From contig JAHJJI010000089.1 of NCBI GenBank assembly GCA_018823025.1, positions 1 through 64,000 on the forward strand: a DNA stretch of 64,000 bases. The letters are read 5' to 3'. Below are positions 37,990 to 48,326 of the stretch, in pieces. Every line of letters starts with the position of its first letter. Within the stretch, counting starts at the first letter, position 1. A program made the translations under genes and the position numbers. This DNA is from Gammaproteobacteria bacterium. Lineage in GTDB: Bacteria > Pseudomonadota > Gammaproteobacteria > Burkholderiales > Sulfuricellaceae. The notes beneath the pieces were generated by a model. The model had not been told where the DNA came from and made no database searches. It was given only the letters and a program-made list of their open reading frames with translations.

Positions 37990-39057
37990 ATGAGCAATAA
38001 ACCAAAAAACGATACCTTTCTGCGCGCCCTGTTGCGCCAGCCAACCGAATACACCCCGGTATGGATGATGCGGCAGGCCGGACGCTATCTACCGGAATAC
38101 AACCAGACACGTGGCAGAGCAGGTGATTTCCTGTCTTTATGCAAGAACCCCAACCTCGCCACCGAAGTCACCATGCAGCCGCTGGCGCGCTTCCCACTCG
38201 ATGCCGCCATCCTGTTTTCAGACATCCTCACCATTCCCGACGCCATGGGTCTGGGTCTTTATTTCAGCACCGGCGAAGGACCGAAATTCGAGCGCCCGCT
38301 ACGCGACGAATGGGAAATTCGCGACCTGGCCGTACCTGACCCAAACGTGCATCTGCGCTATGTGATGGATGCCGTAAGCCAGATCCGCAAAACGCTCAAC
38401 AACGAAGTGCCGTTGATCGGTTTTGCCGGCAGCCCGTTCACGCTGGCCTGCTACATGGTCGAAGGCGGTAGCAGCTCGGATTTTGCTTTGGTCAAGACCA
38501 TGCTCTACCAGCGCCCGGAACTGCTGCATCACATCCTCGACATCAACGCCCGCGCCGTGACCAGCTATCTCAATGCGCAAATCGAAGCCGGCGCGCAGGC
38601 GGTGATGATTTTCGACTCCTGGGGCGGGGCGCTGTCCCACGCTGCTTACCATGAATTCTCCCTGCCCTATATGGAGCAGATTGTCAGCGGGCTGATCCGT
38701 GAACATAATGGCGCCACCATACCCAATATCATCTTCACCAAGGGTGGCGGACTGTGGCTGGAAAGCATCGCCGCTACCGGCTGCAACGCGGTCGGGCTGG
38801 ACTGGGCTATCGACATTGGCCAGGCGCGCGCCCGCATCGGTGACAAAGTGGCGTTGCAAGGCAATCTCGACCCGAACGTACTGTTCAGCAACCCCGATGC
38901 CATCCGCGCCGAAGTGGGCAAAGTCCTGGCGAGTTATGGCAAGGGCAGCGGCCACGTATTCAACCTGGGCCATGGCATTTCGCAGTTCACCAAGCCCGAG
39001 AACGCCGGCGCCATGGTCGAAGCGGTGCACGAACTGAGCAAGCCGTACCACGCGTAG
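37990..39057 (+). CDS. hemE: Uroporphyrinogen decarboxylase
   Basis: This 355-residue cytoplasmic enzyme of haem synthesis removes four acetate carboxyls from uroporphyrinogen III to give coproporphyrinogen III. It has the signature [15 protein letters not shown] near the N-terminus, [14 protein letters not shown] with the catalytic Asp, [17 protein letters not shown] and FNLGHGI near the C-terminus. Length is normal for the family. It lies 53 bases after gltD across a hairpin and 25 bases before priA, so transcription may continue into priA. Confidence 0.97.
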   Translation: MSNKPKNDTFLRALLRQPTEYTPVWMMRQAGRYLPEYNQTRGRAGDFLSLCKNPNLATEVTMQPLARFPLDAAILFSDILTIPDAMGLGLYFSTGEGPKFERPLRDEWEIRDLAVPDPNVHLRYVMDAVSQIRKTLNNEVPLIGFAGSPFTLACYMVEGGSSSDFALVKTMLYQRPELLHHILDINARAVTSYLNAQIEAGAQAVMIFDSWGGALSHAAYHEFSLPYMEQIVSGLIREHNGATIPNIIFTKGGGLWLESIAATGCNAVGLDWAIDIGQARARIGDKVALQGNLDPNVLFSNPDAIRAEVGKVLASYGKGSGHVFNLGHGISQFTKPENAGAMVEAVHELSKPYHA

Positions 39058-39082
39058 TCGTCAAGAAAAGGTGTCGCCTGGC

Positions 39083-41266
39083 ATGAAGATTCTTCGTGTC
39101 GCACTGGATGTCCCGCTCGACACCCTGTTTGATTATTCCGCAGCAGAACAGGGCGAGATCGCCATCGGCGACCGGGTTCTGGTTTCATTCGGTCGGCGTC
39201 AGATGGTCGGCGTGGTCGCCGAAATTACTGACCACTCCAACTTGGCACCGGGGCGCATCAAGCCGGTTCTTCAGGTCTTTCGCGACACCCCGCCCCTTTC
39301 AGAGGAAATATTCCGGCTGCTGCGCTTCTGCGCCGACTACTATCACCATCCTTTGGGTGAAGTTGTTCTCAACGCCCTGCCCGTCCCCCTGCGCCAGACC
39401 AAGCCGGTTGCGCGCGCCAAACCGACTGGATACCGCCTGACCGAGGCGGGTCTCGCGCTCAAAATCGAGGCCTTGCCCGCCCGCGCCATCGTCAAGCGCA
39501 AGTTGCTGCAACGCCTGAAGCAAGCCGGCACACTTCTGCGCAGCGATATTGCCGCTATTTCCCCGAGCGCCCCGCAAGCTATCAAGGGATTTATCGCGCA
39601 GGGGTGGGCGGCGGAAAGCGATGAAATTACCGAGCCTGCGCCCGCACCGGCCAAGGCGGATGATCTGCCGCCCCTGACACCACCGCAGGAACAAGCCGTC
39701 ACCGCCATTCTGTCCGGCCGGGATCATTTTCAGGTCTGGCTGCTGTACGGCATCACCGGCAGCGGCAAGACGGAAGTCTATTTGCGGGTCATCGCAGAGG
39801 TTTTGCAAAGCGGCGGGCAGGCCTTGGTGCTGGTGCCGGAAATCAACCTCACGCCACAGCTGGAATCGCGCTTTCGCGCCCGCTTCCCGGATATCTGCCA
39901 GGTCAGCCTGCACAGCCGCCTCTCCGCCGGGGAGCGTCTGCGCAACTGGTCTCTGGCGCAGTGCGGCCGCGCCCGCATTGTGCTCGGTACCCGCCTGGCC
40001 CTGTTCACGCCGATGCCGAAACTGAAACTGATCGTGGTGGACGAAGAGCACGACGGCTCGTTCAAGCAGCAGGACGGCCTGCGCTATTCTGCACGCGATA
40101 TGGCCGTCGCACGCGGCAAACAGGCCGGCACGCCAGTGATACTCGGCTCGGCCACGCCCGCGCTGGAAACCTGGTACAACGCCAGCATCGGCCGCTACCA
40201 AAAGCTGGAACTGCCGGCACGAGCCATCGCAGAAGCCGCGCTACCAGCCATCCACTGCATCGACATCAGCCGCGCCAAGCTGGCCGATGGCCTATCCGAC
40301 TCCTTGATCGATGCGCTGCGCGCGCGCCTTGAGCGTGGCGAGCAAAGCCTGATTTTCATCAACCGCCGCGGCTATGCCCCGGTGATGCGCTGCGGCCAGT
40401 GCGGATGGGTCTCCACCTGCCACCGTTGTTCTAGCCGGCTGGTTGTTCACCTGCGCGAGAAACGCCTGCGCTGCCATCATTGCGGCCACGAATCTCGCAT
40501 TCCTCCCACCTGCCCGGATTGCGGCAATGCCGATCTGGCGCCTCTCGGCCAAGGCACGCAACGGCTGGAGGATACATTGGGCAGCCTGTTTCCCAGCGCC
40601 CGCATCCTGCGCGTCGACCGCGACAGCACCAAGCGCAAGCAGGCCTTGCCCGAAATGCTGGAGCGCATCCACGCGGCGGAGGTGGATATCGTGATCGGCA
40701 CCCAGTTGCTGGCGAAAGGCCACGACTTCAAGAAGCTCACCCTGGTTGGGGTAGTGAATGCGGACGGCGCACTGTACAGCGCCGATTTCCGCGCCTCGGA
40801 GCGGCTCTTCGCGCAGCTTATGCAAGTTTCGGGGCGCGCCGGGCGCGATACCCTCCCCGGCATAGTGCTGATCCAGACCCAATTCCCCACCCACCCCCTG
40901 TTTCAGGCGCTGATCAAGCACGATTACCCGGGATTTGCCGAAACCCTGTTGACCGAGCGCAAGCAGGCGGAATTCCCGCCCTTTTGCCACCAGGCCCTGC
41001 TACGTGCCGAAGCACCGCAAATCGAAACCGCCTTGGCCTTCCTGCGCAAAGCGCAGGGAGTTTTTCCCCATGATTTCGACGTCAACCTGTTCGACCCGGT
41101 GCCGGCCCAAATGTCTCGCCTGGCAGGCATGGAGCGTGCGCACCTGCTAGTTCAGGCCGCATCCAGAGGTGCTTTGCAGGCTTTTCTCGGCGCCTGGAAC
41201 AAGGCTCTGTTCGGCCTGGGCGGAAATGTCCGCTGGTCTCTGGATGTCGACCCTCTGGAGTTTTAG
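39083..41266 (+). CDS. priA: Primosomal replication restart helicase PriA
   Basis: This ~727-residue DNA helicase restarts collapsed replication forks. An N-terminal DNA-binding domain (VALDVPLDTLFDYS) precedes Walker A GITGSGKTEVYL and Walker B VVDEEHDGSFKQQDG. Zinc-binding cysteine pairs lie in CGQCGWVSTCHRC, CHHCG and CPDCG, and helicase motifs V and VI in IGTQLLAKGHDFKKLTL and QVSGRAGR. ATG 39083 is chosen; GTG 39071 in frame is possible but has no spaced ribosome site. Confidence 0.96.
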   Translation: MKILRVALDVPLDTLFDYSAAEQGEIAIGDRVLVSFGRRQMVGVVAEITDHSNLAPGRIKPVLQVFRDTPPLSEEIFRLLRFCADYYHHPLGEVVLNALPVPLRQTKPVARAKPTGYRLTEAGLALKIEALPARAIVKRKLLQRLKQAGTLLRSDIAAISPSAPQAIKGFIAQGWAAESDEITEPAPAPAKADDLPPLTPPQEQAVTAILSGRDHFQVWLLYGITGSGKTEVYLRVIAEVLQSGGQALVLVPEINLTPQLESRFRARFPDICQVSLHSRLSAGERLRNWSLAQCGRARIVLGTRLALFTPMPKLKLIVVDEEHDGSFKQQDGLRYSARDMAVARGKQAGTPVILGSATPALETWYNASIGRYQKLELPARAIAEAALPAIHCIDISRAKLADGLSDSLIDALRARLERGEQSLIFINRRGYAPVMRCGQCGWVSTCHRCSSRLVVHLREKRLRCHHCGHESRIPPTCPDCGNADLAPLGQGTQRLEDTLGSLFPSARILRVDRDSTKRKQALPEMLERIHAAEVDIVIGTQLLAKGHDFKKLTLVGVVNADGALYSADFRASERLFAQLMQVSGRAGRDTLPGIVLIQTQFPTHPLFQALIKHDYPGFAETLLTERKQAEFPPFCHQALLRAEAPQIETALAFLRKAQGVFPHDFDVNLFDPVPAQMSRLAGMERAHLLVQAASRGALQAFLGAWNKALFGLGGNVRWSLDVDPLEF

Positions 41267-41320
41267 TGCAGCCCAACCGAATAGCCGTTAAAATGGCTGT
41301 TTTACGCAAGAGTTACCGCT

Positions 41321-43042
41321 TTGAAACATCATCTTTCCGAACTATTTGCCCAAGCCCTGAAAGACGTCGCGCCGGAACACGCCGGCACCGCTTTTGAAAT
41401 CACTCGCCCCAAGCAGGCGCAACACGGTGATTTCGCCTGCAATCTGGCGATGCAGCTGGCGCGCCCGTTGCGCGGCAACCCACGGGAAATCGCGACCAAG
41501 CTGCTCAGCGCTCTACCCGCCTCGCCTTTTGTGGAAAAAACTGAAATTGCCGGCGCCGGCTTCATCAACCTTTTTTTGACATCCGCTGCCAAGCAACAGG
41601 TCATCAAGCAGGTTCTGGCGCAGGGATCAAATTTTGGCTGCAGCACCCTGGGACAAGGACTCAAAGTTCAGGTCGAATTCGTTTCCGCCAACCCCACCGG
41701 CCCGCTGCATGTCGGCCATGGACGAGGCGCGGCGTTTGGCATGAGCCTCGCGAATGTGCTTGGCGCTGCCGGATATAAAGTTGCCCGCGAGTATTACGTC
41801 AACGATGCCGGTCGGCAGATGGATATCCTGGCACTCTCCACCTGGCTACGCTATCTGGAACTGAACGGCGTGCACGTCGCCTTCCCAGCCAACGCCTATC
41901 AGGGCGGCTACGTGCGCGACATGGCAGGACTGATCCAGGAAGCCCACGGTGATCGTTACCTGCACCAGCCGGGCCCCATTCTGGAGAGCGTCCCCGCCCA
42001 TGAGGAGGATGCCGATGGGCATCTCGACGCGCTGATCGCCAATGCCAAGAAGCTGCTGGGCGAAGGTTACGCCTATATCCACAACATTGCCCTGACCGAG
42101 CAGCTAGAGGATTGCCGCAACGACCTGACCGAGTTCGGCGTTACTTTCGACTCCTGGTTTTCGGAAAAATCGCTATTCGACACCGGACTGGTGGATCGCG
42201 CCGTTGACGCCCTGGAAACCCACGGCCATATTTACCTGCAGGACGGCGCAAAGTGGTTCCGCTCCACCCACTTTGGCGACGAGAAAGACCGTGTAGTACA
42301 GCGCGAGAATGGCCTTTACACCTATTTCGCCTCTGATATCGCCTATCACCTGAACAAATATGAACGCGGCTTCGACCGCGTCGTTAATGTCTGGGGTGCG
42401 GACCACCATGGCTACATTGCCCGCGTTAAAGGCGCTCTGACCGCACTGGAACTGGATGCCGAGCGACTGGTTATCGCCTTGGTCCAATTCGCCGTGCTCT
42501 GGCGCGGCGCGGAAAAATTGCCGATGTCTACGCGCAGCGGCAACTTCGTCACCTTGCGCGAATTGCGCGAGGAAGTCGGTAACGATGCCGCGCGGTTTTT
42601 TTACGTGCTGCGCAAAAGCGACCAGCATCTCGACTTCGATCTGGAACTAGCCAAATCGCAGAGCAACGAAAATCCGGTGTATTACATCCAGTATGCACAT
42701 GCCCGAATCTGCAGCGTACTTGGGCAATGGGGGGGCGATGCAGCCGAACTGGCTGAAGTGGGGACGAGCGCCTTGAGCGGCAAGCACGAGCTTGCCCTGA
42801 TGAACCTCCTGAACGACTATTCGGGTATTGTGGAAAGCGCGGCCAGGGAACTTTCTCCCCACCTGATCGCCTATTACCTCAAGGAACTGGCTGGAGAGTT
42901 TCACAGTTACTATAATGCGGAGCAGTTCCTGGTTCCCGACAACGGTTTGCGACTGGCCCGCTTGGCGCTGATTACCTCCATCCGGCAAGTATTGCGTAAC
43001 GGGTTGGCGCTACTTGGCGTCAGCAGCCCGGAAAAAATGTAG
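41321..43042 (+). CDS. argS: Arginyl-tRNA synthetase
   Basis: This 573-residue class I synthetase charges tRNA-Arg. It has the N-terminal Add-1 domain (LKDVAPEHAGTAFEITRPKQAQHGDFACN) and the HIGH motif as HVGH in SANPTGPLHVGHGRGAAFG. The KMSK region is reduced to LPMSTRSGN, as is usual in many ArgRS, and a DALR anticodon-binding domain ends the protein. The start is TTG 41321 with AAGAG about eight bases upstream; no ATG nearby fits. It is 13 bases upstream of the SPOR-domain gene. Confidence 0.96.
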   Translation: MKHHLSELFAQALKDVAPEHAGTAFEITRPKQAQHGDFACNLAMQLARPLRGNPREIATKLLSALPASPFVEKTEIAGAGFINLFLTSAAKQQVIKQVLAQGSNFGCSTLGQGLKVQVEFVSANPTGPLHVGHGRGAAFGMSLANVLGAAGYKVAREYYVNDAGRQMDILALSTWLRYLELNGVHVAFPANAYQGGYVRDMAGLIQEAHGDRYLHQPGPILESVPAHEEDADGHLDALIANAKKLLGEGYAYIHNIALTEQLEDCRNDLTEFGVTFDSWFSEKSLFDTGLVDRAVDALETHGHIYLQDGAKWFRSTHFGDEKDRVVQRENGLYTYFASDIAYHLNKYERGFDRVVNVWGADHHGYIARVKGALTALELDAERLVIALVQFAVLWRGAEKLPMSTRSGNFVTLRELREEVGNDAARFFYVLRKSDQHLDFDLELAKSQSNENPVYYIQYAHARICSVLGQWGGDAAELAEVGTSALSGKHELALMNLLNDYSGIVESAARELSPHLIAYYLKELAGEFHSYYNAEQFLVPDNGLRLARLALITSIRQVLRNGLALLGVSSPEKM

Positions 43043-43055
43043 ATTTGGTCACTTT

Positions 43056-43670
43056 ATGAGCCGCGATTACAAAAAAACCGACCGTTCTTCCTCCAGAAAA
43101 GGGGGTAGCCCGTTATTTATGGGTGTTCTGATCGGGCTGACCGTCGGTCTCGCCGTAGCGATTGGTGTTGCCCTTTACATTAACTTCAGCCCCAAGCCCT
43201 TCGCCAGCCGAGACAAACAGCCTGAGGCATCCACATCCACCAAGGCAGCGACAAAAAACGACACCGCCTCGCAAGATACTGCGCCACTCGATGTGGCAGG
43301 CAAAAATGGCAAGCCTTCCGACAAACCCCGGTTTGATTTCTATACTATCCTGCCTGGCAGCGAGGCGCCGGTGTCAGAACAGGAAATCAAGCAAGCCACC
43401 AAGCAGGAAGGGGTCGCCAAAGATAGCTATTTTCTTCAGGTCGGTTCTTTTCAAGCGGCAGCTGAAGCTGACAACATGAAGGCGCGTCTCGCCCTCCTCG
43501 GCTTGGAAGCGGTCATCCAAACGGCGGACATTCCCGACAAGGGCGTCTGGCACCGGGTACGCATCGGGCCTTTTGCCAACATCGAGGACATGAGCCGCTC
43601 TCGCACCTTGCTCACGCAGAACGACATTGCCTCCAGCCTGGTCAAGGTTAAAGATCCGTCGACACATTAA
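43056..43670 (+). CDS. SPOR-domain membrane protein (FtsN-like)
   Basis: This 204-residue bitopic protein has a short basic cytoplasmic tail (MSRDYKKTDRSSSRKGG) and one membrane helix (LFMGVLIGLTVGLAVAIGVAL). A Lys/Thr/Ala-rich periplasmic linker leads to a C-terminal SPOR domain (YFLQVGSFQAAAEADNMKA to VWHRVRIGPF) that binds denuded septal murein. This is the layout of FtsN-type division proteins, and the argS-SPOR-dsbA order is common in betaproteobacteria. ATG 43056 is chosen over an upstream TTG at 43014 because the tail then has normal length. Confidence 0.9.
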   Translation: MSRDYKKTDRSSSRKGGSPLFMGVLIGLTVGLAVAIGVALYINFSPKPFASRDKQPEASTSTKAATKNDTASQDTAPLDVAGKNGKPSDKPRFDFYTILPGSEAPVSEQEIKQATKQEGVAKDSYFLQVGSFQAAAEADNMKARLALLGLEAVIQTADIPDKGVWHRVRIGPFANIEDMSRSRTLLTQNDIASSLVKVKDPSTH

Positions 43671-43703
43671 CTCACTGAAATTATTTATTCCGGAGTAGAC
43701 AAC

Positions 43704-44360
43704 ATGAACTTTACCCCTTTCTTCCGCCCCTTTTTCCTGCGCATTTTCCTGGCTATTGCTTTGTCCCTGGTCGGGTTCACTGCAACAGCAGATCTCCGTC
43801 CCGGCAAGGAATATGAGCTGCTTTCCCCGCCGCAGGCCGTGGAGACCGGGAAAAAGATCGAGGTTCTGGAAATCTTCTCCTACGCCTGCTCACATTGTTT
43901 CGACCTCGAGGCAGATATCAACAAATGGGCGAAGCAGCTTCCCAACGATGTCGAGTTTCGCCGCTTGCCGGCGATTTTCCGTGCCGACTGGGCACCTCTT
44001 GCCAAAGTGTTTTATACCTTCGAAGCCATGGGGCTGACAGAAAGGCTGAACGGCGAATTTTTCAATGCCATACACGTCCGCCACACTCGCTTCGCTGACG
44101 ACAATGCCATCTTTGACTGGGTTGAAAAACAGGGCATCCCCCGGAAAAGCTTTATCGATAATTATTCTTCATTCTCTACCCAGAGCAAGGCATTGCGTGC
44201 CAAGCAGCTTACCCAGGCCTACGGCATCAGTGGTGTTCCCGCGGTTATCGTGGATGGCAAATATCGCACATCTGTATCAAACACTGGCAGCCATGCCGGC
44301 CTGATGTCGGCTCTCGACCAGTTGATCAAACGGGCGCGGCAGGAACGTGCCGGTAACTAG
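43704..44360 (+). CDS. dsbA: Periplasmic thiol:disulfide interchange protein DsbA
   Basis: This 218-residue exported oxidoreductase has a signal peptide (FFLRIFLAIALSLVGFTATA-DL). The thioredoxin-fold active site is CSHC in EIFSYACSHCFDLE, and the cis-Pro loop is GISGVPAVIVDG. It inserts disulfides into exported proteins. CSHC replaces the E. coli CPHC, a variant seen in other betaproteobacterial DsbA proteins, which should alter redox potential somewhat. It lies 33 bases after the SPOR gene with GGAG upstream. Confidence 0.95.
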   Translation: MNFTPFFRPFFLRIFLAIALSLVGFTATADLRPGKEYELLSPPQAVETGKKIEVLEIFSYACSHCFDLEADINKWAKQLPNDVEFRRLPAIFRADWAPLAKVFYTFEAMGLTERLNGEFFNAIHVRHTRFADDNAIFDWVEKQGIPRKSFIDNYSSFSTQSKALRAKQLTQAYGISGVPAVIVDGKYRTSVSNTGSHAGLMSALDQLIKRARQERAGN

Positions 44361-44383
44361 GGGAAATATCTAACCTCTCTGCC

Positions 44384-45025
44384 ATGAGCATCTCCGTCAT
44401 TCTGGTCGACGACCACCCTCTGTTTCGCAAAGGGTTGTCGCACCTGCTCGAGGCTGGTGCGGAAGGAATCACTGTTGCAGGGCAATTTGCCGAGATAGGC
44501 GGCGTCCTCGACTGGTTGCGGAATGGCGGACACGCAGAGGTTGCCTTGCTGGATCGTAACTTGCGTGACGAGGATGGACTGACTCTGGTTCCCGAACTGA
44601 AGCGGTTCGGCATCAAGGTGATCATGCTGACCGTTGCTGATGAAGCCCACGAAATTCGTGAGGCTATAGAGCGTGGGGTTGACGGCTACGTATCCAAAAC
44701 CAGCGAGCCCGCTCAAATTCTTCAGGCGATATCTACTGTCGCGCGAGGTTCCGGGTTACATCTCTCCCCCGTCATGGATGAAGCCATGCAGGGGAAACTG
44801 GCATCCGATGCCGGCAGCAAACTTTCAACCCGCGAACTGGAAATCGTTGGTTTGGTTGCGCGCGGCATGAGCAACAAGGCCATTGGCGATGAACTGGGAC
44901 TTTCGGACAACACCGTACGCAATCACCTGGGCAGCATCCTGGAAAAGCTCGGACTCGACAACCGAGTGCAGGTAGCCACCTTTGCCATGAAACAGGGTAT
45001 CAGCAGAAAGTCCGGCGCAACATAA
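44384..45025 (+). CDS. NarL/LuxR-family response regulator
   Basis: This 213-residue two-component regulator has a receiver domain with acidic pair VDDHP, phospho-acceptor Asp in ALLDRNLRDEDGL and Lys in YVSKTSEP. A C-terminal LuxR-type helix-turn-helix follows (LSTRELEIVGLVARGMSNKAIGDELGLSDNTVRNHL). The usual Pro after the acceptor region is Arg (NLRDEDG), a mild oddity. No intact kinase is adjacent; the following PAS-GGDEF remnant may have been its functional partner. It starts 23 bases after dsbA. Confidence 0.9.
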   Translation: MSISVILVDDHPLFRKGLSHLLEAGAEGITVAGQFAEIGGVLDWLRNGGHAEVALLDRNLRDEDGLTLVPELKRFGIKVIMLTVADEAHEIREAIERGVDGYVSKTSEPAQILQAISTVARGSGLHLSPVMDEAMQGKLASDAGSKLSTRELEIVGLVARGMSNKAIGDELGLSDNTVRNHLGSILEKLGLDNRVQVATFAMKQGISRKSGAT

Positions 45026-45046
45026 CCCCAGACGGGTGTTGTTATA

Positions 45047-45703
45047 ATGGTTTCCTGCCTGTATCACGAGATAGCCTTATGTTGTATGGTTCCGCCATCC
45101 TATCAGGTTCCTGTGCTTGCTGCGTTAACCGAGCAGGACGATGTGGCTTATCTGTTGGCTGATTGCCAACTCAACGTCCTATACCTGAGCGACCGAATCA
45201 GCGAATTTGGCGTCCCCTCTCACGGCATAGGCTTGCCACTAACCTCCGTTTATCCTGATCTGGCCGAGAACCGGGGGAACTACACGCCGCGCAACCACGG
45301 GTTATTCATTTGCGCAGCGATCACAATGTCGCGCCGCATCGAGGAAGAAATTTCCTGGATGAAACGCTATCAGCAAAAAATCCGTCTGCTCCAGCTCTAA
45401 TTTCCGAATGCCGGTCAGGAGCAGTTCCTTCAGATCGCGGACATGATCGAGTTCATCTACGCTTGATGGATATCGTGGAAAACCACAAAGATGGTCAGTT
45501 TCTGGCGATTCTGCCGGAAACCGCTCTAGAAAATGCGCGACTGCGCAGACCGTCTGCAAAGACGCCTTACGTGAAGAAAACCTAGATGGAAGAGAATCCA
45601 GCTACTTTACAATGTCGCCGAAGCAATCGAAGAAGAAAACGTCAATGCCTTGCTTGACCGGCTTGATGATGTTTACCCGGAAATTCCGGAACAGAATACC
45701 TAG
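45047..45703 (+). pseudogene. Frameshifted PAS-GGDEF diguanylate cyclase remnant
   Basis: The first part (45047-45400) reads as a short sensor fragment, YLLADCQLNVLYLSDRISEFG, resembling a PAS-like input domain, and ends at a stop. In a second frame, MDIVENHKDGQFLAILPETALENAR follows, where an active cyclase would have ARYGGDEFLAILPET. Later frames give ENLDGRESSYFTMS and then VAEAIEEENVNALLDRLDDVY, which match the C-terminal GGDEF region. At least two frameshifts and a lost GGDEF signature make it inactive. Its position after a response regulator suggests a former signalling pair. Any short protein from the 117-residue first frame is uncertain. Confidence 0.6.
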
Positions 45704-46468
45704 CTACTGAATGAAGCCTTTTTCAAGCAATTCTGCTGTCAACGCAAAATAGTCTTTTGCCCCTTGGCTGCGGGGTGCAAAATCAAACACGCTCTTGCCA
45801 TGCTCCGGGCTCTCCGCCAGGCTGACGTTTTCAGCGATGCGTGTTTCGCACAATGCATCGCCGTAACGCACCCTCAACTGCTCATAAACGTGATGGGAAA
45901 ACTTTCTGCGGGAATCGAAGCGGGTCACCACCACTTTGCGTTCGATTTTACGCTTCAGTCCTCTCTCCAGAACATTTAGTGCTGCATCCAGCCTCTCAAC
46001 CCCCTGCATGGAAAGATAATCGGCCGACACCGGAATCAACACTCGGTCGGCAGCAAAAATCGCATTCAATGACAACACGCCAAGCATCGGGCAGCAGTCG
46101 ATCAAAATCGGACTATCCTCCCATGCCAGGCTTTCCTGCAGGCCCTCGCGCAGGCGCGATGCAATGCTGGTACTTTTTCCATATAGCGCATCGATTTTTG
46201 ACAACTCCAGATGCCCTGGAATCAGCCGCATACCGTCAGCGACCTCACGCACCAGGCTAGCCAACGGAGTCTCCTCGCGGTAAAACGCCGCAATGCTCTC
46301 ATCCCGGTTTTCTGCGAGGATTCCACATGAAAGGGTCAGATGCGCCTGGGGATCGAGGTCAATCGCAATCGGCCGTTTTTCCAGATGCGCCAAGGCGGCC
46401 GCCAGATTCAGGGTTGTGGTGGTTTTACCCACCCCGCCTTTCTGGTTGAAGACCGCGATCACAGCCAT
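45704..46468 (-). CDS. Orphan ParA/MinD-family ATPase
   Basis: This 254-residue ATPase has the deviant Walker A FNQKGGVGKTTTTLNLA, Walker A' region ILIDCCPMLGVLSLNA and DLDPQAH. It resembles small ParA proteins that position plasmids, chemosensory arrays or other cargo on the nucleoid. No ParB-like gene is adjacent, and it differs from the chromosomal parA at 57673-58431. It begins 13 bases after the glmS stop on the same strand, so it may be the last gene of a glmU-glmS-parA unit. Its cargo is unknown. Confidence 0.88.
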   Translation of the reverse strand: MAVIAVFNQKGGVGKTTTTLNLAAALAHLEKRPIAIDLDPQAHLTLSCGILAENRDESIAAFYREETPLASLVREVADGMRLIPGHLELSKIDALYGKSTSIASRLREGLQESLAWEDSPILIDCCPMLGVLSLNAIFAADRVLIPVSADYLSMQGVERLDAALNVLERGLKRKIERKVVVTRFDSRRKFSHHVYEQLRVRYGDALCETRIAENVSLAESPEHGKSVFDFAPRSQGAKDYFALTAELLEKGFIQ

Positions 46469-46481
46469 GTTATTGCCTCCA

Positions 46482-48314
46482 CTATTCCACTGTGACAGAT
46501 TTTGCCAGGTTTCTTGGCTTGTCCACGTCCGTTCCCTTTTGCAAGGCCGTATGATAGGCCAGCAACTGTAGCGGCACCGTATGCAGGATCGGACTCAGCA
46601 GTCCAGCGTGCTCCGGCAGCTTGATCAGGTGAACGCCCTCCTGTGCCTGCATCTGGCTATCTTGGTCAGCAAGCACGTACAACTCGCCGCCGCGAGCGCG
46701 AACTTCCTGCAGGTTGGATTTCAGTTTTTCCAGCAAGGCATCGTTGGGGGCGATCGCGACCACCGGCATGTCGCTATCGACCAGCGCCAGCGGGCCGTGC
46801 TTTAGCTCTCCCGCCGGGTAGGCTTCGGCATGGATGTAGGAGATTTCCTTCAGCTTCAGCGCGCCTTCCATGGCGATCGGATAATGCAATCCACGCCCAA
46901 GAAACAGGGCATGCTGCTTGAATGCCATACGCTCAGCCCAAAGCTCAATCTGCGGTTCGAGCAGCAGCACCTGGTTGACCATCGCAGGCAAGTGGCGCAG
47001 CGCATCGAGGTGCGCTGTTTCCTGCGCGGCGCTGATGCGGCCGCGCAGCTTGCCCAACACCAGTGCCAGCAAAAGCAATGCGGTTAGTTGGGTGGTGAAC
47101 GCTTTGGTAGAGGCAACACCAATTTCAGGGCCCGCGCGAGTCAGAAAGCGTAGCCCCGATTCGCGTACCAGCGCGCTTTCAGGGGCATTACAAATAGACA
47201 GGCAATGTACATGGCCGAGGGATTTGGCATGCTTTAGCGCTGCCAGGGTGTCCGCCGTTTCGCCTGACTGGGAAATGGTCACGATCAGCGCATTGGGATT
47301 GGGCACACTGTCGCGATATCGGTATTCGCTCGCCACTTCGGCACTGCATGGAATTCCCGCAACACTCTCAATCCAGTAGCGTGCCACCATCGCGGCGTGA
47401 AAACTGGTGCCGCAAGCAATGATGGTTACACTATCGATTTCGCTTAGTACGTTACTCGCGTGATCACCAAATATTGTCGGGTTAAGGTCACCGTGACTCA
47501 GCGCCTCTTCCAGGGTTTCAGCCAAAGCGCGAGGCTGCTCGAAAATTTCTTTCTGCATGTAGTGTCGGTAACTGCCCAGCTCCGCCCGGTCCGCGCTGAG
47601 TTCGCTGATTTGTACCGGCCTGGATACTGGCTCGCCGTTGCGGTCAACAATCCTGAAGTCGAGCAGGCCGATATCAGCCACGTCACCCTCTTCCAGGTAA
47701 ACCACTTTTTGTGTAACGGGGAGTAATGCCGAAACATCGGAAGCGATGAAGTGCTCCTCGATGCCGACACCGATCAACAGCGGACTGCCCTCGCGCGCGC
47801 ACACCAGTCGATTTGGCTCAGCGGCACAGATCACCCCTATCGCGTACGTACCCTTGAGTTCGGTGACAGCCTTGCGGGTAGCCTGGAACAGGTCTTTTTC
47901 CTGATGGAAATGAAAATGAATCAAATGGACGATGACTTCGGTGTCGGTATCGGAAGTGAATTGGTAACCGATTTCGCTTAACCGCTGGCGCAACGCTTCG
48001 TGGTTTTCGATAATGCCATTGTGCACAACGGCAAGTGATTCCTCGCTAACATGGGGGTGGGCGTTGCGCTCGCTGGGTATGCCATGCGTCGCCCAACGAG
48101 TATGTGCAATGCCGAGATTGCCATGCGTTTTCTGGATTTTTATTTCCGCTTCCAACTCGGCCACGCGCCCCGGCTTCCGCACTCGAGTTAGCCCACCATT
48201 CACCGCCACGGCCAGGCCTGCCGAATCGTATCCACGATATTCCAGCCGCCTCAAGCCTTCCAGCAGGATAGGCACGACATTGCGCTGTGCAACAGCGCCG
48301 ATGATTCCACACAT
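46482..48314 (-). CDS. glmS: Glucosamine-6-phosphate synthase
   Basis: This 610-residue enzyme converts fructose-6-phosphate and glutamine to glucosamine-6-phosphate, the entry to murein and LPS amino sugars. The N-terminal nucleophile Cys2 is in [15 protein letters not shown], with [20 protein letters not shown] and NGIIENH. Two SIS sugar-isomerase domains follow ([48 protein letters not shown]), and the protein ends KSVTVE. It is 12 bases downstream of glmU. No glmS ribozyme is seen, as expected for a proteobacterium. Confidence 0.97.
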   Translation of the reverse strand: MCGIIGAVAQRNVVPILLEGLRRLEYRGYDSAGLAVAVNGGLTRVRKPGRVAELEAEIKIQKTHGNLGIAHTRWATHGIPSERNAHPHVSEESLAVVHNGIIENHEALRQRLSEIGYQFTSDTDTEVIVHLIHFHFHQEKDLFQATRKAVTELKGTYAIGVICAAEPNRLVCAREGSPLLIGVGIEEHFIASDVSALLPVTQKVVYLEEGDVADIGLLDFRIVDRNGEPVSRPVQISELSADRAELGSYRHYMQKEIFEQPRALAETLEEALSHGDLNPTIFGDHASNVLSEIDSVTIIACGTSFHAAMVARYWIESVAGIPCSAEVASEYRYRDSVPNPNALIVTISQSGETADTLAALKHAKSLGHVHCLSICNAPESALVRESGLRFLTRAGPEIGVASTKAFTTQLTALLLLALVLGKLRGRISAAQETAHLDALRHLPAMVNQVLLLEPQIELWAERMAFKQHALFLGRGLHYPIAMEGALKLKEISYIHAEAYPAGELKHGPLALVDSDMPVVAIAPNDALLEKLKSNLQEVRARGGELYVLADQDSQMQAQEGVHLIKLPEHAGLLSPILHTVPLQLLAYHTALQKGTDVDKPRNLAKSVTVE

Positions 48315-48326
48315 ATTTAGACTCCG

